Assembly: GCA_050486105.1 (NCBI GenBank)
Contig: JBJHCR010000406.1
Location: forward strand, 1-5,436
Direction: 5' to 3'
DNA: 5,436 nucleotides
Source: JAEXNA01 sp050486105
GTDB lineage: Bacteria; Vulcanimicrobiota; Xenobia; Xenobiales; JADMJV01
In this document: positions 1 to 5,436 of the stretch, in pieces
Position numbering within the stretch: the first letter of the stretch is position 1
Layout: each line of letters starts with the position of its first letter
Notes under the pieces: model-generated
The model's input: only the letters and a program-made list of their open reading frames with translations
What the model was told of the DNA's origin: nothing
Database searches by the model: none
Program-made: the position numbers and the translations under genes

Positions 1-235
1 CCGGTGCTCAACGGAAGCTATCAGATTGCAAGCCAGGGATTGGGCTTGCTCGGGGTGGCCAACACCTACACCCAATTTTCCCCTCCAGCTACCATCCAGG
101 TGGGAACCCGCAAGGTGACCATCGAGAATTTCACTGCCGACCCCGAGAACTTCGATCCCGAAGAGGGCGAAAGCACCACCTTAACTTTTGAGATTGTGGC
201 TGAAGGCTTCGAGAACCCGAACTTAAGTTGGGAGG
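1..235 (+). repeat. Direct repeat copy 1, coding, paired with 4991-5225
   Basis: This stretch is homologous to 4991-5225 in the same reading phase. The first 65 bases are identical, the first difference being a synonymous C/T at 66. Roughly a dozen substitutions are scattered over the first ~185 bases, and divergence then rises quickly, with indels beyond the WEVKVYQD motif. The repeat encodes the end of one FlgD-like Ig domain and the start of the next. The repeat may extend to the left of the window, because the identity does not fade toward base 1. Confidence 0.93.
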
Positions 236-1695
236 TCAAGGTCTACCAAGACGAGCAACAAATTCACCAATTCCCCCAGGGCCACGAGGCTAACACCGAC
301 CGTCACAAGGTGGCCCTTGAGTGGGACGGTATCGGTTCGGATGGTCCGGTCACAGGCGAAGTTGAGTATCGAGCGTCTGCTACTGCTTGTGACAACGAAA
401 CTCAGGCCCGCCTCGTCAGTCCCATAGCCCATCGTAGTTTATTTCAAACAACTGAGGGCCTCTGTGCGTTCACCGAAAAAAGCATTTTAGGAAAACTCGA
501 ACAAATTCCCACAATAAGAAGAATCACATTTGGCACGGCGTTGCCAATAAGCGACATTGACGGTAAACCGTACGAGAACCCCCAGGTTTACTATGAAAAT
601 GACGGCGGAGAGGTTTCTCATCACCCCGTACTGCTCACCCTTGAGCCTTCTGAAGCAGTAGCCAGTCAACAGCATCAAATTTCCACAGCCAGGGAGTTCG
701 GAGACCACTGGATTGAGGTTGAGTTTACGGTCAAAGCGGAGAGTTCTCCTCAGATCTACCACATTAGAGTTCGAAGAGGAGAAACCGGAGACACACTGGA
801 TGAGTCCGTTGTTGAGGTTCCGGCCGGGGGGTCAAGCACTCACATTACAACAAAGTATCAATTCTTCCCTGAATTCGAGAAAAAAGTTCACTCCGTACAG
901 TTCATTAAACTCGACGTCAAGAAAGAGGGAGAAGAGTTCAGGAACGAAGTCATCCCATTAGAAAAGCCAATCTACATTGGGTTAAGGGATCCTCGAAGCC
1001 CATTTGTTGTAGGGGGACCGGGCCCATCGACCGGGATGCTCAATATTGCAACGCATTTGGCTGATGGCGCGACCAACGAGGCTGAGGTTCGTGACAAGAT
1101 GCTGGCAAACATCTGTGCTTGGCTCAAGTCTAACAACTTCATCTACAACTTGGAAAAGGTCCACTTTGACCTTTGGGGCTATAAGGAAGTTCAGCCGATT
1201 GGCGGACTCTTCGAATACTATAGATTCATGAGGAGCTTTAACGATGAAGCCAGTTTCTGGCATGGGAATTGTGAAGACATCTCGGCTCTCTATGTCCTTT
1301 TAAATCTGGTGCTAGGAGTCGAAATGAACCTTGTGCGGACCACCGGTGAGCCTACTGTGGTCATGAACTCTGGCTTCTTTCAAGCTTTCGTTTACGATGA
1401 CACTTTCACAACCAATCCTCAACGAGCTTGCGCGATATCAGACCGAGATCCCATGCTCTTTAACCAACTCCACACCCCCATCTTCGAAGAGTGGGACTTC
1501 ACCGTGCATCAGGTAGCTATCTGGGATGGCAAGGTCTGGGATCCCACCTTCGAATTTGGCTCAGAGGGTAGCGTGATAAAGGTTGCCGGTTATCCTCTTG
1601 AGCAGTATTACCAACTTGTAATGAACGAAAATACCACCTGGGTTACTTATCCAGAGTTTCGCTTGATAGGGATCGATTCAAAGGGAGAGATATGA
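1..1695 (+). CDS. Exported protein, 5'-truncated: FlgD-like Ig module plus C-terminal transglutaminase-like domain
   Basis: The reading frame is already open at base 1 and ends at TGA 1693-1695, giving 564 residues of a longer protein. The GTG at 4 is an internal codon, because the paralogue at 3925-5436 has about 350 residues before the same point. Residues are numbered from the first window codon. A FlgD-like Ig module (about 38-140) shows the pattern PENFDPEEGE, then WEVKVYQD, then WDG..SDGPVTGEVEYR. A beta-rich, charged middle section (about 155-335) is not recognised. The last ~200 residues look like a transglutaminase-like cysteine-enzyme fold: WHGNCEDISALY places the nucleophile at Cys424 (codon 1270-1272), HQVAIWDGKVWDPT supplies His503 (1507-1509) and Asp514 (1540-1542). 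Such folds act as amide crosslinkers or cysteine proteases; which applies here cannot be read from sequence. By analogy with the paralogue it is probably a surface lipoprotein. The next gene overlaps its stop, implying translational coupling. The transglutaminase call rests on motif spacing only. Confidence 0.85.
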   Translation, partial: PVLNGSYQIASQGLGLLGVANTYTQFSPPATIQVGTRKVTIENFTADPENFDPEEGESTTLTFEIVAEGFENPNLSWEVKVYQDEQQIHQFPQGHEANTDRHKVALEWDGIGSDGPVTGEVEYRASATACDNETQARLVSPIAHRSLFQTTEGLCAFTEKSILGKLEQIPTIRRITFGTALPISDIDGKPYENPQVYYENDGGEVSHHPVLLTLEPSEAVASQQHQISTAREFGDHWIEVEFTVKAESSPQIYHIRVRRGETGDTLDESVVEVPAGGSSTHITTKYQFFPEFEKKVHSVQFIKLDVKKEGEEFRNEVIPLEKPIYIGLRDPRSPFVVGGPGPSTGMLNIATHLADGATNEAEVRDKMLANICAWLKSNNFIYNLEKVHFDLWGYKEVQPIGGLFEYYRFMRSFNDEASFWHGNCEDISALYVLLNLVLGVEMNLVRTTGEPTVVMNSGFFQAFVYDDTFTTNPQRACAISDRDPMLFNQLHTPIFEEWDFTVHQVAIWDGKVWDPTFEFGSEGSVIKVAGYPLEQYYQLVMNENTTWVTYPEFRLIGIDSKGEI

Positions 1696-2684
1696 TGAGA
1701 CTAATGAAGGTGATATTTATTGTTTGCGCGGTGATCTGTGTTCTTGGAGTCGGGACCATTTTTGCTGATGCTGGTGAGGAGTTAGCACCGATTTTCCCAG
1801 GCGAAGATAAGTTTTCATCCCTTGAGATGAAAGAGTTCGATCAACGCAGCTCTCCTTGGTCGTTAGCCACTCAGAGCAGTGTTGTTGCGAGCAGCAGTGA
1901 GTATTGGTCTGGAAAGGAGCCTCTCCGAGCGGTCACTGTTAAACGGTGGGTTCTAATGGGCGCAGCTGATGTGGATTGGTTCGTCAGAACCCCAACGGCT
2001 CTGTCTGCACCGTTTCCAGGGTGGGATTCAGAAGCTAACGGAGTGAGAATTAGCCGACTTTCCGGGGGCGGAACAGCACTTCTGAGCAAAGATACAACCT
2101 TAGTTCGCATTAGCGTGAATGCTGCGATTGATGAAGTCGGAGCGGATTATATGCCGGATCTTATTGCCAGGATAGCATCTCATCTTAGCGGCGGACAAGC
2201 TGAGATTGGTCTAAGTGTTTCCGTACTGTCCAAGCATGTCATGCCGCACAAGGGAGAGCGTGTTGAAATCAAAGTGGCGTCAGACACAAATGTAGATCTC
2301 CAGTTTGATATTTATCGAGTAGCGAACAGGAAACTTCCAAGAGATTTGGGTGATAAAGTCTTCAGTGAAAGCGTGAGCGGCCTCACCGACTTCACTTTTG
2401 TCTGGGAAGGCAATTCCATGGCCGGAAAATTTGTCAATAATGGCAACTATGATGTCGAAATTAAAGCAAGCAGCTTTGGGCGAGAGGAAACGCACGTCGT
2501 CTCGGTGCAGGTCAACCGGCAGCAAGGCAAGCAGTCGTGGCTTAAGCTCGGAACACGAACTCTGGCCTATCTAGGACGTCCCACTCCGCTAGGTTCCGTG
2601 GGTTACGCTTTGCTGCCAGGGGTGCACTGGCTGGCAAGCCTCGGTGGGCCTGCAGCGGGGGAGACGGTGGCCTTGGAGGGGTAG
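1692..2684 (+). CDS. Secreted protein of unknown function with a C-terminal FlgD-like Ig module
   Basis: This encodes 330 residues. The ATG at 1692 overlaps the previous TGA as ATGATGA, so 1692 and 1695 are both possible starts. A GGGAG at 1683-1687 lies 4 or 7 bases upstream respectively, making 1695 equally plausible. The N-terminus is a Sec signal peptide: Met-Arg/Lys start, a hydrophobic run from about residue 7 to 24, and cleavage probably after Ala25 or after the AxA ending at Ala27. Cys12 and Cys16 sit inside the hydrophobic core and do not form a lipobox. I do not recognise residues 28-175. Residues about 180-270 fit a FlgD-like Ig module: a MPHKGERVEIKV strand, W238-E-G, then NNGNYDVEIKA. 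The C-terminal ~55 residues are rich in Gly, Leu and Pro. Overlap with the transglutaminase-like gene suggests the two products work together outside the cytoplasm, as partner, chaperone, substrate or inhibitor; none of these is shown by sequence. Confidence 0.85.
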   Translation: MMRLMKVIFIVCAVICVLGVGTIFADAGEELAPIFPGEDKFSSLEMKEFDQRSSPWSLATQSSVVASSSEYWSGKEPLRAVTVKRWVLMGAADVDWFVRTPTALSAPFPGWDSEANGVRISRLSGGGTALLSKDTTLVRISVNAAIDEVGADYMPDLIARIASHLSGGQAEIGLSVSVLSKHVMPHKGERVEIKVASDTNVDLQFDIYRVANRKLPRDLGDKVFSESVSGLTDFTFVWEGNSMAGKFVNNGNYDVEIKASSFGREETHVVSVQVNRQQGKQSWLKLGTRTLAYLGRPTPLGSVGYALLPGVHWLASLGGPAAGETVALEG

Positions 2685-2704
2685 TTCCCCGGGCTCACCT
2701 TTTT
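2666..2704 (+). terminator. Probable Rho-independent terminator of the two-gene unit
   Basis: GGTGGCC (2666-2672) pairs with GGC-T-CACC (2692-2699, one bulged T). GGGG (2678-2681) pairs with CCCC (2687-2690) across a TAGTT loop. The stem is followed at once by five T (2700-2704). The upper and lower helices are separated by an asymmetric internal loop, so stability is moderate. The TAG stop of the preceding gene lies within the apical loop. Confidence 0.5.
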
Positions 2705-2765
2705 CAGAAAAACTTTACACCCTTTCAACCCGATGATCATAGGCTGTTCAGGTCAGTTTGCTAAG

Positions 2766-2822
2766 CTTTGAGGCACGGACCTCCGCCCCGAAAAGCTGGG
2801 AGCACTAAGGTCCACCTCAAAG
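2766..2822 (+). other. Hairpin 1: 14-bp interrupted stem
   Basis: CTTTGAGG (2766-2773) pairs perfectly with CCTCAAAG (2815-2822). After a small internal loop, GGACCT (2777-2782) pairs perfectly with AGGTCC (2808-2813). The 25-base apical region (2783-2807) contains a possible GCT-GGG-AGC mini-stem and a CCC/GGG alternative. The stem is not followed by a T-run, so it is not a typical intrinsic terminator. Being perfect on both strands, it does not reveal which strand is transcribed. Confidence 0.75.
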
Positions 2823-2832
2823 GATTGTTGTG

Positions 2833-2997
2833 TTATACCGCTGTGCTTTGAGTTGGGCAGGATTCTGGTTGGGGAGGCGCCGCTGTGGCAAGGAGTACCG
2901 AGCGCTTAATATTAGACATATTTGAGCGAGGTACGACGTAGCCAGAGTGGATGGATCCCCGGCCAGAATGTGGACAGCTCGAGGCATAGCGGTATAA
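2833..2997 (+). repeat. Hairpin 2: long imperfect inverted repeat spanning 165 nt
   Basis: The two arms pair along nearly their whole length. The outer helix 2833-2855 with 2975-2997 has 23 continuous pairs, including four G-U wobbles (2843, 2847, 2849, 2853). After a short G-rich internal loop, 2862-2875 pairs with 2956-2969 over 14 continuous pairs, two of them wobbles (2869, 2870). Further in are 2880-2889 with 2941-2950 (one G-G mismatch, one wobble), 2895-2899 with 2930-2934 (GTACC/GGTAC), and 2903-2912 with 2918-2928 (one bulged T, one wobble), closed by the loop TAGAC at 2913-2917. All pairing differences are wobbles when read as + strand RNA. The Uma2 start codon follows 3 nt after the base of the stem. 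It may be a structured RNA, a regulatory leader, or a MITE-like foldback element; its ends could be read as TA-flanked, but no clear target duplication is visible. Confidence 0.85.
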
Positions 2998-3000
2998 GCT

Positions 3001-3714
3001 ATGACCATGCCCGAACAGCATCTCGAACCTTTCGACTCCCCCCTCTCACCGGATTTGTCCCAGATGATCACCGAGGACGATCGGCCGGTGGATAATCGCT
3101 TTTCAGAGCGGCAGTTTCGCCTGCTGCCTCACATTCTTTTCACGTCTTGGGAGCAGGGTAAGCCCTTTGAGGCCCTGTCCGATGTGGGGCTGTTCTACAA
3201 TAGCCAAGACAAGACTCCGGTGGTGCCGGATTTCATGCTGCTCAAGGATGTCGAGCCACGCCCGGTGACCGAAGATAAAGAGAGCCGGTCGATCTTCACC
3301 TGGCTCTATGGCAAAGTGCCGGACCTGGTGGTGGAGATCGTCTCCAACACCAAAGGTGGTGAAGAGACCAGCAAATTCGACATCTATCAGAGAATCCGGA
3401 TTCCGTACTACGCCATTTACGACCCGTTCTCTCAGCTCGGTTCGAGATTGCTGCGGGTCTATCAGTTGGAAGGCTGCAATTATGTGGAGTTCGCTAATCC
3501 CCGCCTCATCCCTCAGCTCGGCCTAGGCTTGACCGCTTGGACCGGAGTTTTCGACGACGTCGAGGCCACCTGGCTGCGCTTCTTGGACCAGCAAGGAGAA
3601 CTACTCCTTACCGGCCTAGAGAAGGCTGAACAGGAACGGGAACGGGCTTCCTTGGCCGAAGAGAAGGCCGAGCGCTTAGCTCAGCGGTTGCGCGACCTTG
3701 GGGTGGAGCCTTAA
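3001..3714 (+). CDS. Uma2 family (DUF820) PD-(D/E)XK nuclease-fold protein
   Basis: This encodes 237 residues, a complete Uma2-type length. Family hallmarks are present in order: VPDF with Asp77 (codon 3229-3231), VVEIVSN with Glu112 (3334-3336), ETSKFDIY with Lys125 (3373-3375), and PYYAIYDP ending the core. These are the candidate D...E...K metal-binding and catalytic residues, and all are intact. Residues about 203-233 are an alternating Glu/Arg/Lys/Ala/Leu stretch that should form a coiled coil, as is common in cyanobacterial members. Uma2 proteins are placed in the restriction-endonuclease-like superfamily and are typically multicopy in cyanobacteria, but their cellular role is poorly defined, so nuclease activity is inferred from fold. 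The start is ATG 3001 or ATG 3007; TAA at 2995-2997 blocks any further extension in frame. No Shine-Dalgarno precedes either ATG; the nearest GAGG (2981-2984) is 16 bases away and lies inside the long hairpin. It appears to be a single-gene unit. Confidence 0.92.
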   Translation: MTMPEQHLEPFDSPLSPDLSQMITEDDRPVDNRFSERQFRLLPHILFTSWEQGKPFEALSDVGLFYNSQDKTPVVPDFMLLKDVEPRPVTEDKESRSIFTWLYGKVPDLVVEIVSNTKGGEETSKFDIYQRIRIPYYAIYDPFSQLGSRLLRVYQLEGCNYVEFANPRLIPQLGLGLTAWTGVFDDVEATWLRFLDQQGELLLTGLEKAEQERERASLAEEKAERLAQRLRDLGVEP

Positions 3715-3856
3715 GGTTCTCGAGCAGGACAGTTGACACACAACCAGGTCGGCGTCCTCGCTTTCGATTTGAAGAAGCTCCAGTGCGGATCATTCACCTC
3801 GAGTAATTGGACCACAAATTAGAGCGGTTTCCCTCTATCTCCCCGTTAATACTCTG

Positions 3857-3878
3857 TGGCAGTCTAGAGTGACTGGCA
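3857..3878. promoter_or_regulatory. Short inverted repeat in the 3715-3924 intergenic region
   Basis: TGGCAGTC (3857-3864) and GACTGGCA (3871-3878) form an inverted repeat with one mismatch around a 6-base spacer. It lies about 50 bases upstream of the lipoprotein start and could be an operator or a leader hairpin. The rest of 3715-3924 shows a TTGACA at 3733-3738 with no matching -10, and a weak AGGAC/GTCCT pair, which I do not call as features. Confidence 0.25.
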
Positions 3879-3912
3879 TGAAAGAACTAGGTCTCTTGCC
3901 AGAGCAAAGCTC

Positions 3913-3921
3913 GGGGAGGGG
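3913..3921 (+). promoter_or_regulatory. Shine-Dalgarno that fixes the lipoprotein start at 3925
   Basis: The purine run GGGGAGGGG contains GGAGG at 3915-3919, five bases before ATG 3925. It is the strongest ribosome-binding sequence in the window. It supports initiation at 3925 even though that ATG is not in phase with the long downstream frame. Confidence 0.7.
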
Positions 3922-3924
3922 CTC

Positions 3925-5436
3925 ATGATCGCAGAACGAACCTCGTTTTTCTCTCGTTTTTCTTATTCTCCTTAGTACCCTTCTGGTCATCGGTTGTGGT
4001 GAAGTGGGGGCTCCTAAGAGCGGTGGCTCGGGGCCGGGAGCGGCTCTCTCGGATGAGACCACCATTATCCAAACTCGGATGGTGGACGGCACCTTTTACA
4101 CTTACGCGGCTTCGATTCCCAAGCTGGGAGGTTCCCAAGGGGAGCCGGTTCCGTTCTCTCAAGCCGAAGTGGAGTTCGACTATCTGTCGGAGCGCATCGA
4201 CGCCTACACCTCAGAGGGTGTCGACGGTTCAGATATATCGGCTCGAAACATCAACGGAACACTTTGGCGACGCCCAATCACTTGGAATCTCACTACCGGC
4301 TCAGGCTCCGTGGGGAACCGAACCCAGCTCGACGGGGGCGTGGGGGTGTATATCACCGATTTTGCCCTGGAGTACGACCGTTTCGTGAACCTGCCGTCGG
4401 CGGATGGAACCTACACCTACGAATACCTCCACACCAATGACCAGGGGGAGTCGTTTCGTGCCACCTACACGTACACCAGACAGGGAGGACACGCGACTCT
4501 AACCTGGCAGAGCCATCCTTCACCCACGGTGCATCTGTTGCACGAAGGTGCGCCCTTGACCTCGGCTAATCTCGGCGGTACCTTCAACTGGCTCAATACC
4601 TTTGGTTTCTTACCGGAGTCATCGCAGGATCGCTATCTCGGTACCTGGACCATCCACGAGAATCTGAACGGGGTGACCGGAGAAACCGGGCAATTCGATG
4701 CGAGGCGTCTGTCGGTGAGGAATCTAGTGGTGGAGCCGGAGAACTTCAACCCCGCCACCGAGGTGGCCACCATCTCCTTCGATTTGGTCGCCTATCCGCT
4801 TACCAGCGAACTGACCCCCTCGGGCTGGACTCCGGCCAACGGCAGCAACTGGATGGTGGAGATCGCCGGTCCGAGTTCTTCGGCGGTAGTTCGAACCCTA
4901 AGTGGCACTACCCCCACCGCGAACCCCGACTCTTCAGGAGTGGTGGCGAACGTCTCTGCAACCTGGAACGGCACCGAAGACAGCGGAGAGCCGGTGCTCA
5001 ACGGAAGCTATCAGATTGCAAGCCAGGGATTGGGCTTGCTCGGGGTGGCCAACACTTACACCCAATTTTCGCCACCTGCTATCATCCAGGTGGGAAATCG
5101 CAAGGTGACCATCGAGAACTTCACTGCCGACCCCGAGAACTTCGACCCTGAAGAGGGCGAAAGCACCACCTTAAACTTCGACATCGTGGCTGAAGGCTAT
5201 GAAAGCCCGAGCTTGAGCTGGGAGGTGAAGGTCTATCAGGATGACGAGGTGGTCCACACCTTCCCACCTGGCGACGGACCAGGGATCCAAGAGGCGGAAG
5301 GACTCCATAGGAGAAGTGTTTCCTATGACTGGGACGGTCACGGGGCCGACGGACCGCTCACCGGTGAGGTTGAGTACCGAGTGAAGGCCTCGGCCTGCGA
5401 TGGCGGAGTACAGCCCCAGTCGGTGAATCCCATAAG
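3925..5436 (+). CDS. Lipoprotein with tandem FlgD-like Ig domains, frame-broken in the signal peptide and 3'-truncated by the window
   Basis: From 3929 to the window end one frame stays open for 502 codons, but it contains no ATG, GTG or TTG before its lipobox and is closed upstream by TGA 3926-3928. The ATG at 3925, with its strong Shine-Dalgarno, is one phase away and stops at TAG after 16 codons. Removing one T from either T5 run joins them into a textbook lipoprotein signal: MIAERTSF, a Leu-rich core, then VIGC with the lipidated Cys at 3995-3997. After a Gly/Ser/Pro-rich linker comes an unrecognised beta-rich region (about 4040-4700). Then come two FlgD-like Ig modules: NLVVEPENFNP...WNGTEDSGEPVLNGSYQI, and NFTADPENFDPEEGE...WDGHGADGPLTGEVEYR. 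The product should be anchored in a membrane facing outward. It is a paralogue of the gene at 1-1695; whether it also carries a transglutaminase-like tip lies beyond the window. If the break is real, the gene is off, phase-variable or a pseudogene; translation from ATG 4079 would lack export. Confidence 0.8.
3942..3963 (+). repeat. Perfect 11-bp tandem duplication containing T5 runs, at the frame break
   Basis: CTCGTTTTTCT occurs twice back to back (3942-3952 and 3953-3963). Two copies place ATG 3925 out of phase with the lipoprotein frame. Three copies, or one T fewer in either T5 run (3946-3950, 3957-3961), would place it in phase and still give a plausible signal peptide. Confidence 0.9.
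4991..5225 (+). repeat. Direct repeat copy 2, coding, paired with 1-235
   Basis: This is the second copy of the trunk segment shared by the two paralogous surface-protein genes. It is identical to the first copy over 65 bases, then gradually diverges. The translated Ig module continues to match after the DNA similarity fades, but with a longer loop around 5269-5310 (an insertion relative to the first gene). Confidence 0.93.

Larger units (their letters stand above)
2705..3000 (+). ncRNA. Gene-free, highly structured intergenic region; candidate structured RNA or Uma2 leader
   Basis: No convincing protein-coding frame lies in these ~300 bases. The minus-strand frames crossing it have no recognisable features and run into the Uma2 gene. 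Two independent hairpins fill most of it: 2766-2822 and 2833-2997, separated by only 10 bases. The first 60 bases (2705-2765) are AT-richer and could hold a promoter. A TTTACA at 2714-2719 resembles a -35 box, but no good -10 follows, so I do not call one. Transcription toward the Uma2 gene is favoured because the long hairpin pairs better as + strand RNA. I recognise no known riboswitch or RNA family. A mobile-element remnant is the main alternative. Confidence 0.4.

Noticed and set aside
2714..2742. Promoter with TTTACA as -35 upstream of the hairpins
   Set aside because: No hexamer close to TATAAT occurs at 16-18 bases spacing.
2833..2997. Insertion sequence remnant with terminal inverted repeats
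   Set aside because: There is no transposase coding and no clear target duplication, and pairing continues to the central loop rather than being confined to the ends. A MITE is kept as an alternative in the findings.
2941..3000. tRNA-like look of the right arm of the long hairpin
   Set aside because: No T-loop consensus, anticodon arm or acceptor pairing can be built; the bases are fully used in the long hairpin.
2817..3071. Minus-strand open frames across the structured intergenic region and the Uma2 start
   Set aside because: They have no recognisable domain, overlap a well-supported gene, and the region is explained by the inverted repeat.
3693..3717. ACCTT/AAGGT pair at the end of the Uma2 gene as a terminator
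   Set aside because: The stem is only 5 bp with a 13-base loop and no T-run after it.
3733..3761. Promoter with a perfect TTGACA upstream of the lipoprotein gene
   Set aside because: The expected -10 position is GC-rich (CCTCGC) and nothing better lies nearby.
3996..4388. 130-codon plus-strand frame inside the lipoprotein gene
   Set aside because: It lies in another phase of the long lipoprotein frame, which has clear Ig-like motifs and matches its paralogue. This one is Arg/Ser/Pro-rich shadow sequence.

Overview
The window looks like a bacterial accessory region of moderate GC. A cyanobacterial source is my best guess. It rests mainly on the Uma2-family protein at 3001-3714, whose N-terminal wording and charged C-terminal coiled coil resemble the large cyanobacterial Uma2 family. 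The lipobox and Sec signal peptides show a bacterium that exports proteins. No rRNA, tRNA, CRISPR array or transposase gene is visible.

Layout, all on the + strand. (1) 1-1695 is the 3' part of a large exported protein: a FlgD-like Ig module, a middle beta-rich region, and a C-terminal transglutaminase-like domain with a visible Cys-His-Asp triad. (2) 1692-2684 overlaps it by ATGA and encodes a signal-peptide protein of unknown function with its own FlgD-like Ig module. A likely Rho-independent terminator (2666-2704) ends this pair. (3) 2705-3000 contains no convincing gene but is strongly structured: a 57-nt hairpin (2766-2822), then a long imperfect hairpin spanning 165 nt (2833-2997). (4) 3001-3714 is an intact Uma2-family PD-(D/E)XK protein whose start lies just 3 nt after the long hairpin and has no visible Shine-Dalgarno. 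(5) 3715-3924 is intergenic and ends in a strong Shine-Dalgarno. (6) 3925 to the window end is the 5' part of a lipoprotein paralogous to gene 1. It contains a one-base frame break inside the signal peptide, next to a perfect 11-bp tandem repeat.

The first ~235 bases of the window and 4991-5225 are homologous copies, with the first 65 bases identical. Genes 1 and 6 are therefore tandem paralogues about 5 kb apart, sharing an Ig-like trunk and diverging downstream. This organisation (lipoprotein anchor, Ig-like stalk, enzymatic tip, translationally coupled exported partner) suggests a family of surface proteins with exchangeable C-terminal domains. That role is inference.

The most unusual signal is the long hairpin at 2833-2997. 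In my hand alignment all eight non-Watson-Crick differences that still pair do so as G-U wobbles on the + strand RNA, and none is an A-C mismatch. This favours a structured RNA over a simple decaying palindromic mobile element, although a MITE-like origin remains possible.
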